NCBI RefSeq assembly: GCF_030161095.1
Contig: NZ_BSPP01000005.1
Span: 62,001 to 126,000 of the forward strand
Reading direction: 5' to 3'
DNA: 64,000 nucleotides
Source of the DNA: Cypionkella aquatica
Lineage (GTDB): Bacteria; Pseudomonadota; Alphaproteobacteria; Rhodobacterales; Rhodobacteraceae
The position numbers were made by a program, and so were the translations under genes. Every line of letters begins with the position of its first letter. Within the stretch, counting starts at the first letter, position 1. The notes under the pieces are model-generated. The model saw only the letters and a program-made list of their open reading frames with translations, ran no database searches and was not told where the DNA came from. Positions 38,835 to 48,654 of this stretch are shown here, in pieces.

Positions 38835-39749
38835 TTCCTGCACGCGCGCCCGCAGCGCGATCATCATGCCCGCCGCCACAATCAACACCATGCCCAGAAC
38901 CGCCAAGGGCGTCAGCGTCTCGCGCCAGATCACATACGACCAGAACGCCGAGGCGGGCAGGATGATATACTCCAGCACAGATGCCCGGCTCGCATCGGTG
39001 ATCTGATAGGCGCGGATCATCATGCCGACGCCCAAAAGCGATCCTGCCGCCTGCACAAAGGTCCAGAAATAGAACGTGCCCGAGGGCCAGACCGCCCCGC
39101 GCTGCAAAAATCCATCCGTCCCCAACGGCACCGCAATCGGCCACAGCGCCAACGCCACCATCCCCACCGCGCCAATCACCCCCAAGGCCACGAAAAACCC
39201 GGCGAGCAACGTCTCGGCGCTTTCCTCGGGGCACCATTCGCGGGTGGCGATATTGCCCATCGCATACAGCGCCCCCGCGATCACCGGCAACAGTGCTGCA
39301 AGCGATGCGCCCGACATCGCCTCGGGCCCCAGCACCAGAATCACCCCGACAAACCCCAAAGCCACCGCCAAAATCCGCACCGGCCCAATCGCGTGGCCAT
39401 AAGCAAAGCGCGAGATCAGCAACACAAAGATCGGCGCGGTAAACAGGCCCGCCGCGACCAAAGCCACCGGCAAAAACGCCAGCGCGCCAAAGTAAATCAC
39501 CATCGCAAGCCCATGAATGGCCGACCGCGCCGCCACTGCGCGCAGGTTCACCGGGCGCAAACGCAGCCCGAACGGCAGCGCAAGCAGCCCCAGCAGCAGC
39601 ATCGCCAAACAGCTGCGGCTAAAGTGAAACTGCCACAACCCGGCTTCGGCTGCGATCACCTTCACATAGTTGTCGGTGAAGCCAATGATCATCGCATAGG
39701 TGCAAATCAGTCCGGCGGCGGCCAAAGTGTGGTCTTTTGTCGCGCGCAT
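38829..39749 (-). CDS. EamA-family (DMT superfamily) transporter
   Basis: 306 residues with about 10 hydrophobic helices arranged as two EamA repeats: LAAAGLICTYAMIIGFTDNYVKVIAAEAGLWQFHFSRS begins the first, and ILPASAFWSYVIWRETLTPLAVLGMVLIVAAGMMIALR ends the second. Likely exports or imports a small metabolite; substrate unknown. The ATG at 39747-39749 with AAGGATA upstream is preferred over a start 10 codons earlier. Divergent from the acyl-CoA synthetase gene. Confidence 0.88.
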   Translation of the reverse strand: MRATKDHTLAAAGLICTYAMIIGFTDNYVKVIAAEAGLWQFHFSRSCLAMLLLGLLALPFGLRLRPVNLRAVAARSAIHGLAMVIYFGALAFLPVALVAAGLFTAPIFVLLISRFAYGHAIGPVRILAVALGFVGVILVLGPEAMSGASLAALLPVIAGALYAMGNIATREWCPEESAETLLAGFFVALGVIGAVGMVALALWPIAVPLGTDGFLQRGAVWPSGTFYFWTFVQAAGSLLGVGMMIRAYQITDASRASVLEYIILPASAFWSYVIWRETLTPLAVLGMVLIVAAGMMIALRARVQES

Positions 39750-39848
39750 GGCAGTATCCTTCGGTTTCCTGCTTTTCAACTGCCCGGAACGCTTCCACTC
39801 TGCACGTCAGAAAGCGACATATCGCAAAGCGTTTCGGGGAGGGAACAT

Positions 39849-41474
39849 ATGGGCTGGCTGGCAGATGAACAGGGCTTGGGCAAGACACCGGCAAACTACG
39901 CAGCCTTGACACCGCTCTCGCATCTCAAGCGCGCCGCCGATGTCTTCGCCCATCGCACTGCCGTGGTGTGGAAATCCACCCGCCTGACCTATGCCGACTA
40001 TGCTGCCCATGTCAGCCAACTGGCGCATGCGCTTGCGCAAAAAGGCATCCTGCCCGGCGATGTGGTGGCAACCCTGCTGCCCAATATCCCCGCGCAGGCC
40101 GAGGCGCATTTCGGCGTCCCCGCCTGCGGTGCCGTGCTGAACACCATCAACACCCGACTGGAGGCCGACACCGTCGCCTATATCTTCGGCCATGCCGGCG
40201 CGAAACTGCTGCTGTGCGACACGGCCTTTCTGCCGCTTGCCGAGGCCGCCATCGCCCAGATGACCACGCCCGCGCCGCAGATCATCGAAGTGGCGGATCA
40301 TGGCTTCACCGCCTCCGGCCGCTATCAAACCTACGATCAGCTTCTGGCCACCGGCGACCCCGCCCACCCGTGGCAAATGCCCGAGGATGAATGGGAAAGC
40401 ATCGCGATCAATTACACCTCTGGCACCACGGGCCGTCCCAAAGGCGTTGTCACCCATCATCGCGGCGCCTATCTCGCCACCACCGCCAGCACCATCGCGT
40501 GGCGGATGCAGCTGTTCCCGATCTACCTGACCATCGTGCCGCTGTTTCATTGCAACGCGTGGTGCCACCCGTGGATGATCCCGATGCTGGGCGGCACGCT
40601 GGTGTGCTGCCGCGACATCACCGCCAAAGCGATCTATGACGCCATTGCAGACGAAGGTGTCACCCATTTCGGCGCAGCGCCGATCGTGCTGAACACCATG
40701 ATCAACTGCGCCGCCGCAGACCGCCGCGCCTTCTCGCACACGGTCGAGGTGTTCACCGCAGGTGCTCCGCCCCCCGCCGCCACCCTCGCCGCCTTTGAAC
40801 CCTTGGGCTTCAACGTCACGCAAGTGTACGGGCTTACCGAAACCTACGGTCCCGCCGCCGAATGTCTGTGGCAAACCGAATGGAACAGCGCCACCGGCGA
40901 CGCCCGCGCCGCCCTCAAGGCCCGCACCGGGGTGGCGATGGCAATGCTCGAAGGGGCCGAGGTTCACGATTCCCACGGCAACCCCGTCCCCCGCGACGGC
41001 GCGCATCTGGGCGAGATCGCCATGCGCGGCAACATGGTGATGAAAGGCTATTACAAAAACCCCGAAGCCACCGCCGAGGCGTTCAAAGGCGGTTGGTTCC
41101 GCACCGGCGACATCGCCTTTCAAACCGCCGACGGCTATCTGAAAATCACCGACCGCGCCAAAGACATCATCATCTCGGGCGGCGAGAATGTGTCCTCGGT
41201 CGAGGTCGAGGGCGCTTTGATGCACCACCCCGCCGTGTCACTTTGCGCCGTCGTCGCCAAGCCCGATGACAAATGGGGCGAGGTGCCTTGCGCTTTTGTC
41301 GAACTCAAACCCGGCGCCAGCGCCACCGCCGCCGAGTTGATCGCGCATTGCCGCAGCAGGCTGGCTGGCTTCAAAACCCCCAAGCATGTGGTCTTTGCAG
41401 AGCTTCCCAAGACCTCAACCGGAAAAATCCAGAAGTTTGAACTGCGTGCAGTGGCAAAACTGATCGACGGCTGA
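39849..41474 (+). CDS. Acyl-CoA synthetase (AMP-binding family; possibly DmdB-like)
   Basis: 541 residues. AMP-binding signature YTSGTTGRPKGVVTHHRGAYL, the QVYGLTETYGPAAEC adenylate motif, FRTGDIAFQTADGYLKITDRAKDIIISGGENVSSVEVEGAL hinge region and the catalytic lysine in LPKTSTGKIQKFEL are all present. It activates a carboxylic acid to its CoA thioester. Length and the overall look resemble the medium-chain/3-methylmercaptopropionate-CoA ligases (DmdB) common in marine relatives, but the motif does not fix the substrate. Strong GGGAGGGAA site precedes the ATG. Confidence 0.9.
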   Translation: MGWLADEQGLGKTPANYAALTPLSHLKRAADVFAHRTAVVWKSTRLTYADYAAHVSQLAHALAQKGILPGDVVATLLPNIPAQAEAHFGVPACGAVLNTINTRLEADTVAYIFGHAGAKLLLCDTAFLPLAEAAIAQMTTPAPQIIEVADHGFTASGRYQTYDQLLATGDPAHPWQMPEDEWESIAINYTSGTTGRPKGVVTHHRGAYLATTASTIAWRMQLFPIYLTIVPLFHCNAWCHPWMIPMLGGTLVCCRDITAKAIYDAIADEGVTHFGAAPIVLNTMINCAAADRRAFSHTVEVFTAGAPPPAATLAAFEPLGFNVTQVYGLTETYGPAAECLWQTEWNSATGDARAALKARTGVAMAMLEGAEVHDSHGNPVPRDGAHLGEIAMRGNMVMKGYYKNPEATAEAFKGGWFRTGDIAFQTADGYLKITDRAKDIIISGGENVSSVEVEGALMHHPAVSLCAVVAKPDDKWGEVPCAFVELKPGASATAAELIAHCRSRLAGFKTPKHVVFAELPKTSTGKIQKFELRAVAKLIDG

Positions 41475-41538
41475 TTGTGGCCTTTGCCGCAACTGGCTAT
41501 CGTGGGGCGATGTTGGTTTGGAAAGATAATTCCGCGCA

Positions 41539-42558
41539 ATGACGGCACTTCGCAAATACTTGCGGTTGGAAAGCCCGGGCCTGTGGCGCGAAACCCCCTC
41601 GGCGCAGCTGCGCGAGGTGGTGGTGGGCCTGCGCGAAGCCACCATCGTGCTGTCCGATCCCAAAACCGAAATGGCGCTGGCGCAGTGGTCGCTGCCCGCG
41701 CTGGAACGCCTGAACCCCGGCAAACTGCCAGCGCTTTACGGCCCCGGCGCGGATGACGGCGAAACCCTTGAAGTTGACGATACCGAGATGATGTCGGCGC
41801 TCGACACCGTGCGCACCGCATTGGAACGCCGCCGCCCCAAGCCCGGTCGTCTGCGCGGCGTGCTGCTTGGTGGCTTTGGCGCGATGATCGGCGCGCTTGC
41901 GGTGTTCTGGGTGCCGGGCAAGCTGATCGACTATACCGCCGCAATGCTGCCCCCCGCCACCCGCGCCGATCTGGGCAAGCTGGCGCTGCAAGATCTGACC
42001 AAGCTGACAGGCTCGCCCTGCACGGGCAAGGATGGCACCGCCGCTTCGGTGGCATTGGGTCTGCGGCTGAACCCAGTGCATCCGCCGCATGTGCTGGTGG
42101 TGCGTGACGCGCTGCAAGCCCCGCTTGCCCTGCCCGGCGATCTGATGATCCTGCCGCTCAAGCTGTTGACGGCCAGCCAAAGCCCGGATGTGATTGCAGG
42201 CCATATCCTCGCCGCCAGCGGGCAAGCCGCCCTCTCCGATCCGACGCGGCCCTTGCTGGAAACCGCTGGCCTGCGTGCCACCGTCACGCTGCTCGCCAGC
42301 GGTGCGATTGCCGCCGATGCGCTGGATGACTACGGCGCGCAGCTTTTGACGCCGCCGCGCCCCACGCAGGGTGACGAGGCCCTGCTTGCCGCCTTCAAAG
42401 CCGCCAAGATCAGCGCGCAACCCTATGCTTACAGCCTCGACAGCTCGGGCGAAGCCACCCTGCCGCTGATCGAGGCTGACCCCTTCCCGCAGGGCAGCCA
42501 GCCAGCGGTTCTCAGCGATGCACAATGGGCCGACCTGAAAAGCATCTGCAGCGCATAA
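41539..42558 (+). CDS. Single-pass membrane protein with a degenerate M48-like domain
   Basis: 339 residues. A cytoplasmic N-terminal part (SAQLREVVVGLREATIVLSDPKTEMALAQWSLPALERLNPG) is followed by one membrane helix (GVLLGGFGAMIGALAVFWVPG). The C-terminal part LALPGDLMILPLKLLTASQSPDVIAGHILAASGQAALSDPTRPLLETAGLRAT follows the M48 protease pattern (GG.I.VT.GLL.....ELA.VLAHE.GH), but the HExxH zinc site reads GHILAAS. It therefore looks like an inactive protease relative; this is inference. It follows the acyl-CoA synthetase by 64 bp on the same strand. Confidence 0.75.
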   Translation: MTALRKYLRLESPGLWRETPSAQLREVVVGLREATIVLSDPKTEMALAQWSLPALERLNPGKLPALYGPGADDGETLEVDDTEMMSALDTVRTALERRRPKPGRLRGVLLGGFGAMIGALAVFWVPGKLIDYTAAMLPPATRADLGKLALQDLTKLTGSPCTGKDGTAASVALGLRLNPVHPPHVLVVRDALQAPLALPGDLMILPLKLLTASQSPDVIAGHILAASGQAALSDPTRPLLETAGLRATVTLLASGAIAADALDDYGAQLLTPPRPTQGDEALLAAFKAAKISAQPYAYSLDSSGEATLPLIEADPFPQGSQPAVLSDAQWADLKSICSA

Positions 42559-42628
42559 GCCGAAAATCACGCAACAATACCATATGTGGTAGGTTTCGAC
42601 CTAAATCACCGGCCTTTACCACAAGCAC

Positions 42629-42697
42629 GTCCCCGCGGGGACAAAACTAACGCGCGTCCCCGCGGGGACAAAACGCAAATCCTGTCCCCGCGGGGAC
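42629..42697. repeat. Three-copy array of the 14-bp palindrome GTCCCCGCGGGGAC
   Basis: Perfect palindromes at 42629-42642, 42656-42669 and 42684-42697, each followed by AAAAC and a variable spacer, giving a period of 27-28 bp. The array lies between convergent genes. It is too short and regular to be a CRISPR array. Each copy can form a hairpin with a T-side tract on the minus strand. Confidence 0.9.
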
Positions 42698-42728
42698 AAA
42701 ACTTTCACCCAACACAAGATACGACAAA

Positions 42729-42752
42729 GCCCCCCGGTTTGAACCGAGGGGC
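42729..42752. terminator. Hairpin between convergent genes
   Basis: GCCCCCCGGTT and AACCGAGGGGCC form a nearly perfect GC-rich stem with a 2-4 nt loop, close to the 3' end of the minus-strand SPOR gene and downstream of the plus-strand gene. Confidence 0.6.
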
Positions 42753-42771
42753 CGTGTCAAATCTCTAAATC

Positions 42772-44010
42772 TCAGCGGATGTAAGCGTCGCCAAAGCCCG
42801 CGCCGCGCGCCATCCGCAACGCCGCCTGCGCATCGGCACCCGAACCAAACGGCCCCGCCAGCACAATCTGCAAATTCTTGCCGCCACGGTTCAGCTTCGA
42901 CTTGGCGACAGGCAGACCCAAAGCCCGCAACTGCGCCGCCGCGCCTGCCGCATTGGATGCGACGCCAAAGGTGCCAATCTGCACCCAAGCCCCGCCCTTC
43001 GCAGCCTTGGGCGCTGCCGCTGCGGCAGTGCCCTTCGACGACACCGTGACCGTGCCCGCAACCTGCTGACGCTTGACCTTGGCCCGCTTCACATCCTTGA
43101 TCAGTTCCGTCGGCACGTCCCGCGTCCACAGTTGATCCTGCTCTGCCTGCCCCGCCGCCGTGCCCTTGCCGCGCATCGGATTCAGACGATCATCGGTCCA
43201 TGCGACCTTGTAGCCCTTCGGCACCACAACATCCGGCAACTCTGCCGCCGCATAGCGCGGTGCCGGTTCCGCAACCCGCCCCACACCGCTGTTATCCGCG
43301 CGCGTCACCTGTACCGGATCGCGCAAAGCCGCCCCAACTCCCGCGCTGCGCGGATAGATCGGCGAGCGCCACCCATTCGCCGTGCCATCGCCCCGCGTGC
43401 AAACCACCGCCGTGCCGCCATTGCGCAACCGCACCACTTCCGCCACGGGCGCGTCGGTGAAACAGCCGATCTTGCCCTCTGCCGGGCCAGAACTGACCAC
43501 CCGCGCATAGCTTTGCGGCGGGTTCGGCAAATTCGGCGCCAACCCAGCCGTGGCATGCGCCACCCGCACCTTCGGCGCAGGCTGTACCTCCGTCACATCC
43601 GGCATCATCGCACTCGCCACCGTCGCCATCGGCGCATTGGCCTTTGCAGGCTTGACCATCACCGGCGCTGCCGCCACCACCATCGGCGCAGTCGCCTTTG
43701 GCTTGGCCGCTGGCGGCGCCGCCATAACCGGCGCATCCTCGGCCATTTCAATCACTGGCTTCGCCCCAAATGTCGGCGGATAACCACACAAAACCTTACG
43801 GCTGCGATTGACCCGCGCCACCCATTGCGCCGCACCGCCATAGCTTGCGTTCATGAAAACGCAGCCCCGGCTGTCCACATATTGCGCGCCCTTGTAGCTG
43901 GCAGGCGGCCGCTCCGCAGGTTGCCCAATCTGCGCCACTGTCTGCGCAGACGCGACAATCGGAGACATCACCACCACCAAGGCCGCAGCCGATACAATTT
44001 TCAACAGCAT
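42772..44010 (-). CDS. SPOR-domain envelope protein
   Basis: 412 residues. Signal peptide MLLKIVSAAALVVVMSPIVASAQ with AxA cleavage, a cysteine-containing module (YKGAQYVDSRGCVFMNASYGGAAQWVARVNRSRKVLC), an Ala/Pro/Lys-rich linker, another small domain (EGKIGCFTDAPVAEVVRLRNGGTAVVCTRGDG) and a C-terminal SPOR domain (GAWVQIGTFGVASNAAGAAAQLRALGLPVAKSKLNRGGKNLQIVLAGPF). SPOR domains bind denuded peptidoglycan at division sites. The second ATG (44010) is the true start because the signal peptide begins there. Single gene upstream-facing upp. Confidence 0.88.
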   Translation of the reverse strand: MLLKIVSAAALVVVMSPIVASAQTVAQIGQPAERPPASYKGAQYVDSRGCVFMNASYGGAAQWVARVNRSRKVLCGYPPTFGAKPVIEMAEDAPVMAAPPAAKPKATAPMVVAAAPVMVKPAKANAPMATVASAMMPDVTEVQPAPKVRVAHATAGLAPNLPNPPQSYARVVSSGPAEGKIGCFTDAPVAEVVRLRNGGTAVVCTRGDGTANGWRSPIYPRSAGVGAALRDPVQVTRADNSGVGRVAEPAPRYAAAELPDVVVPKGYKVAWTDDRLNPMRGKGTAAGQAEQDQLWTRDVPTELIKDVKRAKVKRQQVAGTVTVSSKGTAAAAAPKAAKGGAWVQIGTFGVASNAAGAAAQLRALGLPVAKSKLNRGGKNLQIVLAGPFGSGADAQAALRMARGAGFGDAYIR

Positions 44011-44077
44011 AGACTGCCCCCAAATAGCTTTGAGGCACATTGCGACAGGATTGTTTCCGAGTAAAGAGGTTTAGCCT

Positions 44078-44710
44078 TTATTTAGTACCAAACATCCGAT
44101 CGCCCGCATCCCCTAGCCCCGGGACAATATATCCATGGTCATTCAGCTGCCGGTCTACCGCTGCTGTGACAATCTGCACATCGGGATGCGCTTCTTTCAT
44201 CCGGGCGATGCCTTCGGGGGCCGCCAGCAGGCACAAAAACCGGATATTCTTCGCACCCGATTGTTTCAAAAGCGTAATCGCCGCGACGCTCGAATTCCCC
44301 GTCGCCAGCATCGGATCGACCACAATCGACACCCGCTCTTCCAGGTGATCGGGCAGTTTGCAGTAGTATTGCACCGGTTGCAGTGTTTCCGGGTCGCGGT
44401 ACAATCCGACAAACCCCACCCGCGCCGCCGGGATCAGTTCCAGGATACCATCGAGCAAGCCATTGCCCGCCCGCAAAATAGAGATCAGCGCCAGTTTCTT
44501 GCCATCAATCGTCGGCGCATCCATCGGCTCGATCGGCGTCTCAATCGCCTTGGTGGTCATCGGCAATTCGCGCGTCACCTCATAGGCCAGCAGCAAGCTG
44601 ATCTCGCGCAACAGCTTGCGGAACGACGCGGTCGAGGTGTCTTTCTCGCGCATCAGGGTCAGCTTGTGCTGCACCAAAGGGTGCAAAACGACGGTGAGAT
44701 GTTCAGCCAT
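44078..44710 (-). CDS. upp: Uracil phosphoribosyltransferase
   Basis: 210 residues. The family N-terminus [32 protein letters not shown], the PRPP-binding loop region [37 protein letters not shown] and the C-terminal [31 protein letters not shown] are all conserved. It converts uracil and PRPP to UMP. It overlaps the end of add by 8 bp and closes the nucleoside-salvage operon. Confidence 0.97.
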   Translation of the reverse strand: MAEHLTVVLHPLVQHKLTLMREKDTSTASFRKLLREISLLLAYEVTRELPMTTKAIETPIEPMDAPTIDGKKLALISILRAGNGLLDGILELIPAARVGFVGLYRDPETLQPVQYYCKLPDHLEERVSIVVDPMLATGNSSVAAITLLKQSGAKNIRFLCLLAAPEGIARMKEAHPDVQIVTAAVDRQLNDHGYIVPGLGDAGDRMFGTK

Positions 44711-45698
44711 GGGCCTGCTCCAAAATTTTCAAAATCCGGGTTTTGGTATCGGCGTCACAAAAAGCCGCGTCAAGCGATGTGCGGGCGATCTTGGCAAAAA
44801 CGCCCTCATCCCAGTCGAATGCCTGATGCAACATTTCATATTCCCGCGCCATTGTGGTGTGAAAGAACGGCGGATCATCGGTGTTGATGGTGACTTTGAC
44901 GCCGCGATCAAACATCTCGCCAATCGGATGCGCCCGAAAACTGGGATAAATCCCGAGTGCGACGTTTGATCCGGGGCACAACTCCAACACCACCCCACGC
45001 TCGGCGATTTCCTCGACAAGCGCCATATCCTCAATCGCCCGCACGCCATGGCCGATGCGTTCCGCCCGCAGATCGTTCATCGCCGCGCGCACCTCATCCG
45101 GGCCTTTCCACTCGCCCGCATGGGCAGTGATCCGCAAACCCGCCTCGCGCGCCATGTCGAAAGACCACAGGAAATCCTTCAACGCGCCTGATTTTTCGTC
45201 GCCGCCAATACCAAAGCCAGTGATGAAACCGCCCGCAGTCTCCGCCGCACACCGGGCCGCAGCCCGCGCCTTGTCCGGCCCAAAATGCCGGATCGGCGTG
45301 ACGATGCCGCGCAAGCTGATGCCGAAATCGCGCTCGGCCTTGGCCGCCGCCTCTTCAATCGCGTGCAGATATTCCCGCCACGCGCCCAGATCGCCACCCC
45401 CACAAAAGTCGGGCGACAAAAACGCCTCAGAGTAAACCACCCCACTCGCCGCGCTTTCCTCCAGCACCGCAAGCGTCAGCCGATAGAACTCTTGCGGTCC
45501 GGTCAGCGTGGTGCAAGCCGCCTCATAAACCTTCAGAAAATCCCAGAAGTCGCGGAACCGATACGATCCGTCCTCATTAAAAATCCCCGCAATATCAATA
45601 TTCTTCTCACGCGCCAGCCCGCGAATAAAGGCAGGTGGCGCACCACCTTCAAGATGCAAATGCAACTCGATCTTTGGCATTTGATTCAAATTGTTCAT
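44703..45698 (-). CDS. add: Adenosine deaminase
   Basis: 331 residues. The metal site [10 protein letters not shown] (HxH) is at the N-terminus; GITAHAGEW and the catalytic HAGE region, [13 protein letters not shown] and [19 protein letters not shown] (Asp-Asp) complete the active site. It deaminates adenosine and deoxyadenosine to inosine forms. It lies between deoB and upp. The reading frame fits adenosine deaminase rather than adenine deaminase, but some members of this clade act on adenine, so substrate is likely, not proven. Confidence 0.9.
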   Translation of the reverse strand: MNNLNQMPKIELHLHLEGGAPPAFIRGLAREKNIDIAGIFNEDGSYRFRDFWDFLKVYEAACTTLTGPQEFYRLTLAVLEESAASGVVYSEAFLSPDFCGGGDLGAWREYLHAIEEAAAKAERDFGISLRGIVTPIRHFGPDKARAAARCAAETAGGFITGFGIGGDEKSGALKDFLWSFDMAREAGLRITAHAGEWKGPDEVRAAMNDLRAERIGHGVRAIEDMALVEEIAERGVVLELCPGSNVALGIYPSFRAHPIGEMFDRGVKVTINTDDPPFFHTTMAREYEMLHQAFDWDEGVFAKIARTSLDAAFCDADTKTRILKILEQAHG

Positions 45699-45752
45699 CC
45701 TCTCTGTACAAATATCCTGGGGTGTCCGAGGGGCTAGCCCCTCGGGGTCAGA

Positions 45753-46949
45753 TCACAAAAACGACCGCCCGACACCCTGCGCCTGCACCCCCAGATGCGC
45801 GGCAACACTCGCGCCCACATCCGCAAACGCCCGCAGCCCCAAACCGCCCGCGCCAGTCCCCGCGCAAAGCACCGGCACCCGCTCTCGCGTGTGTTCAGTA
45901 CCGCGCCATGTCGGGTCATTGCCGTGATCTGCAGTGAAAATCGCCAGATCTCCGGGGTGCAACCGCGCCAGAAACGCACCCACGCGGGTATCAAACCATT
46001 CCAGCGCGCGGGCATAGCCCGCCACATCGCGCGGATGACCATAAAGCGAGTCAAACTCGACAAAGTTGGCGAAGGTCAAAGACCCTTCTTCAGCGCTTAC
46101 CGCCAAAGCATCCAGATGATCGAAAAGGTCAAGATCGCTCTTGCCCTTCCACAGCTTGCCGATGCCCTTCATCGAGAAGATATCGCCGATCTTGCCCACC
46201 GCATGGGTCGCAGAACCTGCCGCTTGCACCCATTCCAACAGGGTCGGCCCCGGCGGGTCCATCGCGTAATCATGCCGGTTGGCAGTGCGTTTGAACGCCC
46301 CCGGCACCCCAGTAAACGGTCGCGCTATCACCCGGCCCACCTTCATGCCATGCAGATGCGGTGCCAGATCCTGACACAGTTTTAACAACCGCTCCAACCC
46401 AAACGCCTCTTCATGCGCAGCGATCTGAAACACGCTATCCGCCGAAGTGTAGCAAATCGGCCAGCCCGTGCGCAGGTGCTCGGCGCAATGCTGCTCGATG
46501 ATCGGCACGCCCGAGGCATGGCAATTGCCCAAAATGCCGTCGGTCCCCGCCAACCTGCAGACCAGAGAGACCAAATCATCGGAAAACGCCGGAACCTTGT
46601 CGGGGAAATACGTCCACTCCCACGGCACCGGCACCCCTGCCAATTCCCAATGACCCGAGGGCGTATCCTTGCCGCGCGAGACTTCCGTTGCGGCCCCCCA
46701 CTGTCCAACCGGCACCGCATCAAACCCTGGCGCGTCCATCCCTGAGGCCAGCCGGATCGCGGCCCCCAACCCCAAACCGTCGAGATTGGGCATCCGCAAC
46801 GGACCCGCGCGTCCAATATCCGCCTGCCCCGCAGCACAGGCTTGCGCAATATGGCCCAGAGTATTTGCCCCGGCATCGCCAAAATCCGCCGCATCCGGCG
46901 CGCCGCCACAGCCCACCGAATCCATCACAACCAGAAAAGCGCGGGCCAT
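45753..46949 (-). CDS. deoB: Phosphopentomutase
   Basis: 398 residues of the alkaline-phosphatase-superfamily mutase. RAFLVVMDSVGCGGAPDAADFGDAGANTLGHIAQ holds the first metal aspartate and the phospho-acceptor Thr; RGKDTPSGHWELAG and the distal IFTADHGNDPTWRGTEHTRERVPVL carry the remaining metal ligands. It interconverts (deoxy)ribose 1- and 5-phosphate after nucleoside phosphorolysis. Its gene starts 1-2 bp from the end of deoA, so it is operonic. Confidence 0.96.
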   Translation of the reverse strand: MARAFLVVMDSVGCGGAPDAADFGDAGANTLGHIAQACAAGQADIGRAGPLRMPNLDGLGLGAAIRLASGMDAPGFDAVPVGQWGAATEVSRGKDTPSGHWELAGVPVPWEWTYFPDKVPAFSDDLVSLVCRLAGTDGILGNCHASGVPIIEQHCAEHLRTGWPICYTSADSVFQIAAHEEAFGLERLLKLCQDLAPHLHGMKVGRVIARPFTGVPGAFKRTANRHDYAMDPPGPTLLEWVQAAGSATHAVGKIGDIFSMKGIGKLWKGKSDLDLFDHLDALAVSAEEGSLTFANFVEFDSLYGHPRDVAGYARALEWFDTRVGAFLARLHPGDLAIFTADHGNDPTWRGTEHTRERVPVLCAGTGAGGLGLRAFADVGASVAAHLGVQAQGVGRSFL

Positions 46950-46950
46950 T

Positions 46951-48258
46951 TCAAGCGATCCTTTTGATGATCAAGGCCGGGTCGGGCGGCATTCTGTCGC
47001 CCATCGCATAGGCCGCCTGCACCTGCAAAATCGCAGCCTCGGCAGCCGCTTCGGTTGCTGCATGCACCATGCACAAAGGATCGCCCGCACCAATATCCTC
47101 GCCAATCCCGGCCAGATCCGACAGCCCCACCGACAGGTTCAGCTTATCGCCCTCGCGTTGCCGCCCGCCGCCCAAACCCACCACCGCCAGCCCCAAAGCC
47201 TGCCCGTCAATCGTGCTGACAAAACCAGCGCCCAAGCTTGGCACTTCACGGATCACCGTCGCGGCAGGCAGCCGATCCGGCCAGCGTTCGACAAAATCCA
47301 AAGGCCCGCCCTGCGCTGCGACCATGCGGCCAAACCATTCGGCAGCAGCGCCCGATTCCAGCGCCTGCTCGATCCGCCCTGCGCCATCCAACGGATCGGC
47401 AGCGAGGCCCCCCAAGGCCAAAGCCTCACCACCCAAAGCCATTGTAATGTCCCACAAAGCGGCGTTGACAGAGGTGCCCGTCAGCGTCTCCATCACCTCG
47501 ATCACTTCCAAAGCATTGCCCGCCGCCGTCGCTAAAGGCTGGCTCATATCGGTGATCAAAGCGGATGTCATACAGCCCGCACCTTGTGCCGTCGAAACCA
47601 ACGCCCGCGCCAGAATCTCGGCATCCTCAATGGTTTTCATGAACGCGCCAGAGCCGCATTTCACATCCAGAACAAGCGCTTCCAGCCCCGCCGCCAGCTT
47701 TTTCGACAGGATCGACGCCGTGATCAGATCAACCGATTCCACCGTTCCCGTCACATCCCGCACCGCATACAAACGCCGATCTGCCGGGGCAATTTCGGCG
47801 CTGGCCGAGACGATAGCGCAACGCACTTCGCGCAGTTGCCGCCGCAGCTGATCCTCGGAAAGCCCGGTTTTGAAACCCGGGATAGACTCCAGCTTATCCA
47901 ACGTGCCGCCAGTATGCCCTAATCCCCGCCCCGAGATCATAGGAACATAAGCGCCGCACGCCGCCAGCGCCGGGGCAAGCATCAGCGACACGCAATCGCC
48001 GATCCCGCCGGTGGAATGTTTGTCCAACACCGGCCCCGGCATGTCCCATTCCAGCACATGCCCCGTGTCGCGCATAGCCCGCGTCAGTGCAACGCGGCCA
48101 TCGTCGCCGAGACCCTTCAGCAGCACCGCCATCGCAAAAGCCCCCGCCTGCGCATCGGTAACTGCGCCCGAAGCCAAGCCCTGCGCGAACCACTGCAATT
48201 CCGCAGCTGAAGGCACATCGCCATCGCGCAGGGCCACGATGATGGCGCGGGCATCCAT
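46951..48258 (-). CDS. deoA: Thymidine phosphorylase
   Basis: 435 residues. DKHSTGGIGDCVSLMLAPALAACGAYVPMISGRGLGHTGGTLDKLESIPGF is the classic phosphate/substrate signature of the pyrimidine nucleoside phosphorylase family, and DVKCGSGAFMKT and DMSQPLATAAGNALEVIE follow. It cleaves thymidine to thymine and deoxyribose 1-phosphate. Start ATG at 48256-48258 overlaps the cdd stop by one base (TGATG). A much longer frame upstream is out of context. Confidence 0.96.
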   Translation of the reverse strand: MDARAIIVALRDGDVPSAAELQWFAQGLASGAVTDAQAGAFAMAVLLKGLGDDGRVALTRAMRDTGHVLEWDMPGPVLDKHSTGGIGDCVSLMLAPALAACGAYVPMISGRGLGHTGGTLDKLESIPGFKTGLSEDQLRRQLREVRCAIVSASAEIAPADRRLYAVRDVTGTVESVDLITASILSKKLAAGLEALVLDVKCGSGAFMKTIEDAEILARALVSTAQGAGCMTSALITDMSQPLATAAGNALEVIEVMETLTGTSVNAALWDITMALGGEALALGGLAADPLDGAGRIEQALESGAAAEWFGRMVAAQGGPLDFVERWPDRLPAATVIREVPSLGAGFVSTIDGQALGLAVVGLGGGRQREGDKLNLSVGLSDLAGIGEDIGAGDPLCMVHAATEAAAEAAILQVQAAYAMGDRMPPDPALIIKRIA

Positions 48259-48650
48259 CAGATCTTGTCCATATGCGCCGCCGAAAACACCCCCGGCAAC
48301 AGCTCTGCCACCGTCAGAACCTTTGACTTTCCATCGGTGGTATGCAGCGTCACCCGCACGCCCTGATCGGCAAATTCGGCGATCTTCTGACGGCAACCGC
48401 CGCAGCAGGGCACTGGCGCGGGGCTGTCGGCAATCACCGCAATCTCGGCAATCCGGGTGTCGCCACCCGCAATCATCGCCGCGATCGCCCCTGCCTCCGC
48501 GCAAGTCCCCTCGGGATAGGCTACATTTTCGACATTGCAGCCGACATGCACCCGACCCTCGACCGACAAGATCGCGGCACCGACCTTGAAGCGGGAATAG
48601 GGCGAGTAGGCGCGCAGCCGCACCTCGGTTGCAGCGGTTAACAGCGACAT
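48258..48650 (-). CDS. cdd: Cytidine deaminase
   Basis: 130 residues. YSPYSRFKVGAAILSVEGRVHVGCNVENVAYPEGTCAEAGAIAAMIAGGD carries the Cys-Ala-Glu site (GTCAEAGA) and CCGGCRQKI the zinc-binding cysteines. It deaminates cytidine and deoxycytidine to uridine forms. It is the first gene of the cdd-deoA-deoB-add-upp operon, with a promoter region and a palindrome just upstream. The start MSLLTAATEV at 48648-48650 is preferred over a longer frame. Confidence 0.96.
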   Translation of the reverse strand: MSLLTAATEVRLRAYSPYSRFKVGAAILSVEGRVHVGCNVENVAYPEGTCAEAGAIAAMIAGGDTRIAEIAVIADSPAPVPCCGGCRQKIAEFADQGVRVTLHTTDGKSKVLTVAELLPGVFSAAHMDKI

Positions 48651-48654
48651 GACG

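Noticed and set aside
42629-42697. Possible CRISPR array
   Set aside because: The repeat is only 14-19 bp, fully palindromic, with spacers of about 8-9 bp and three copies; no cas genes are near.
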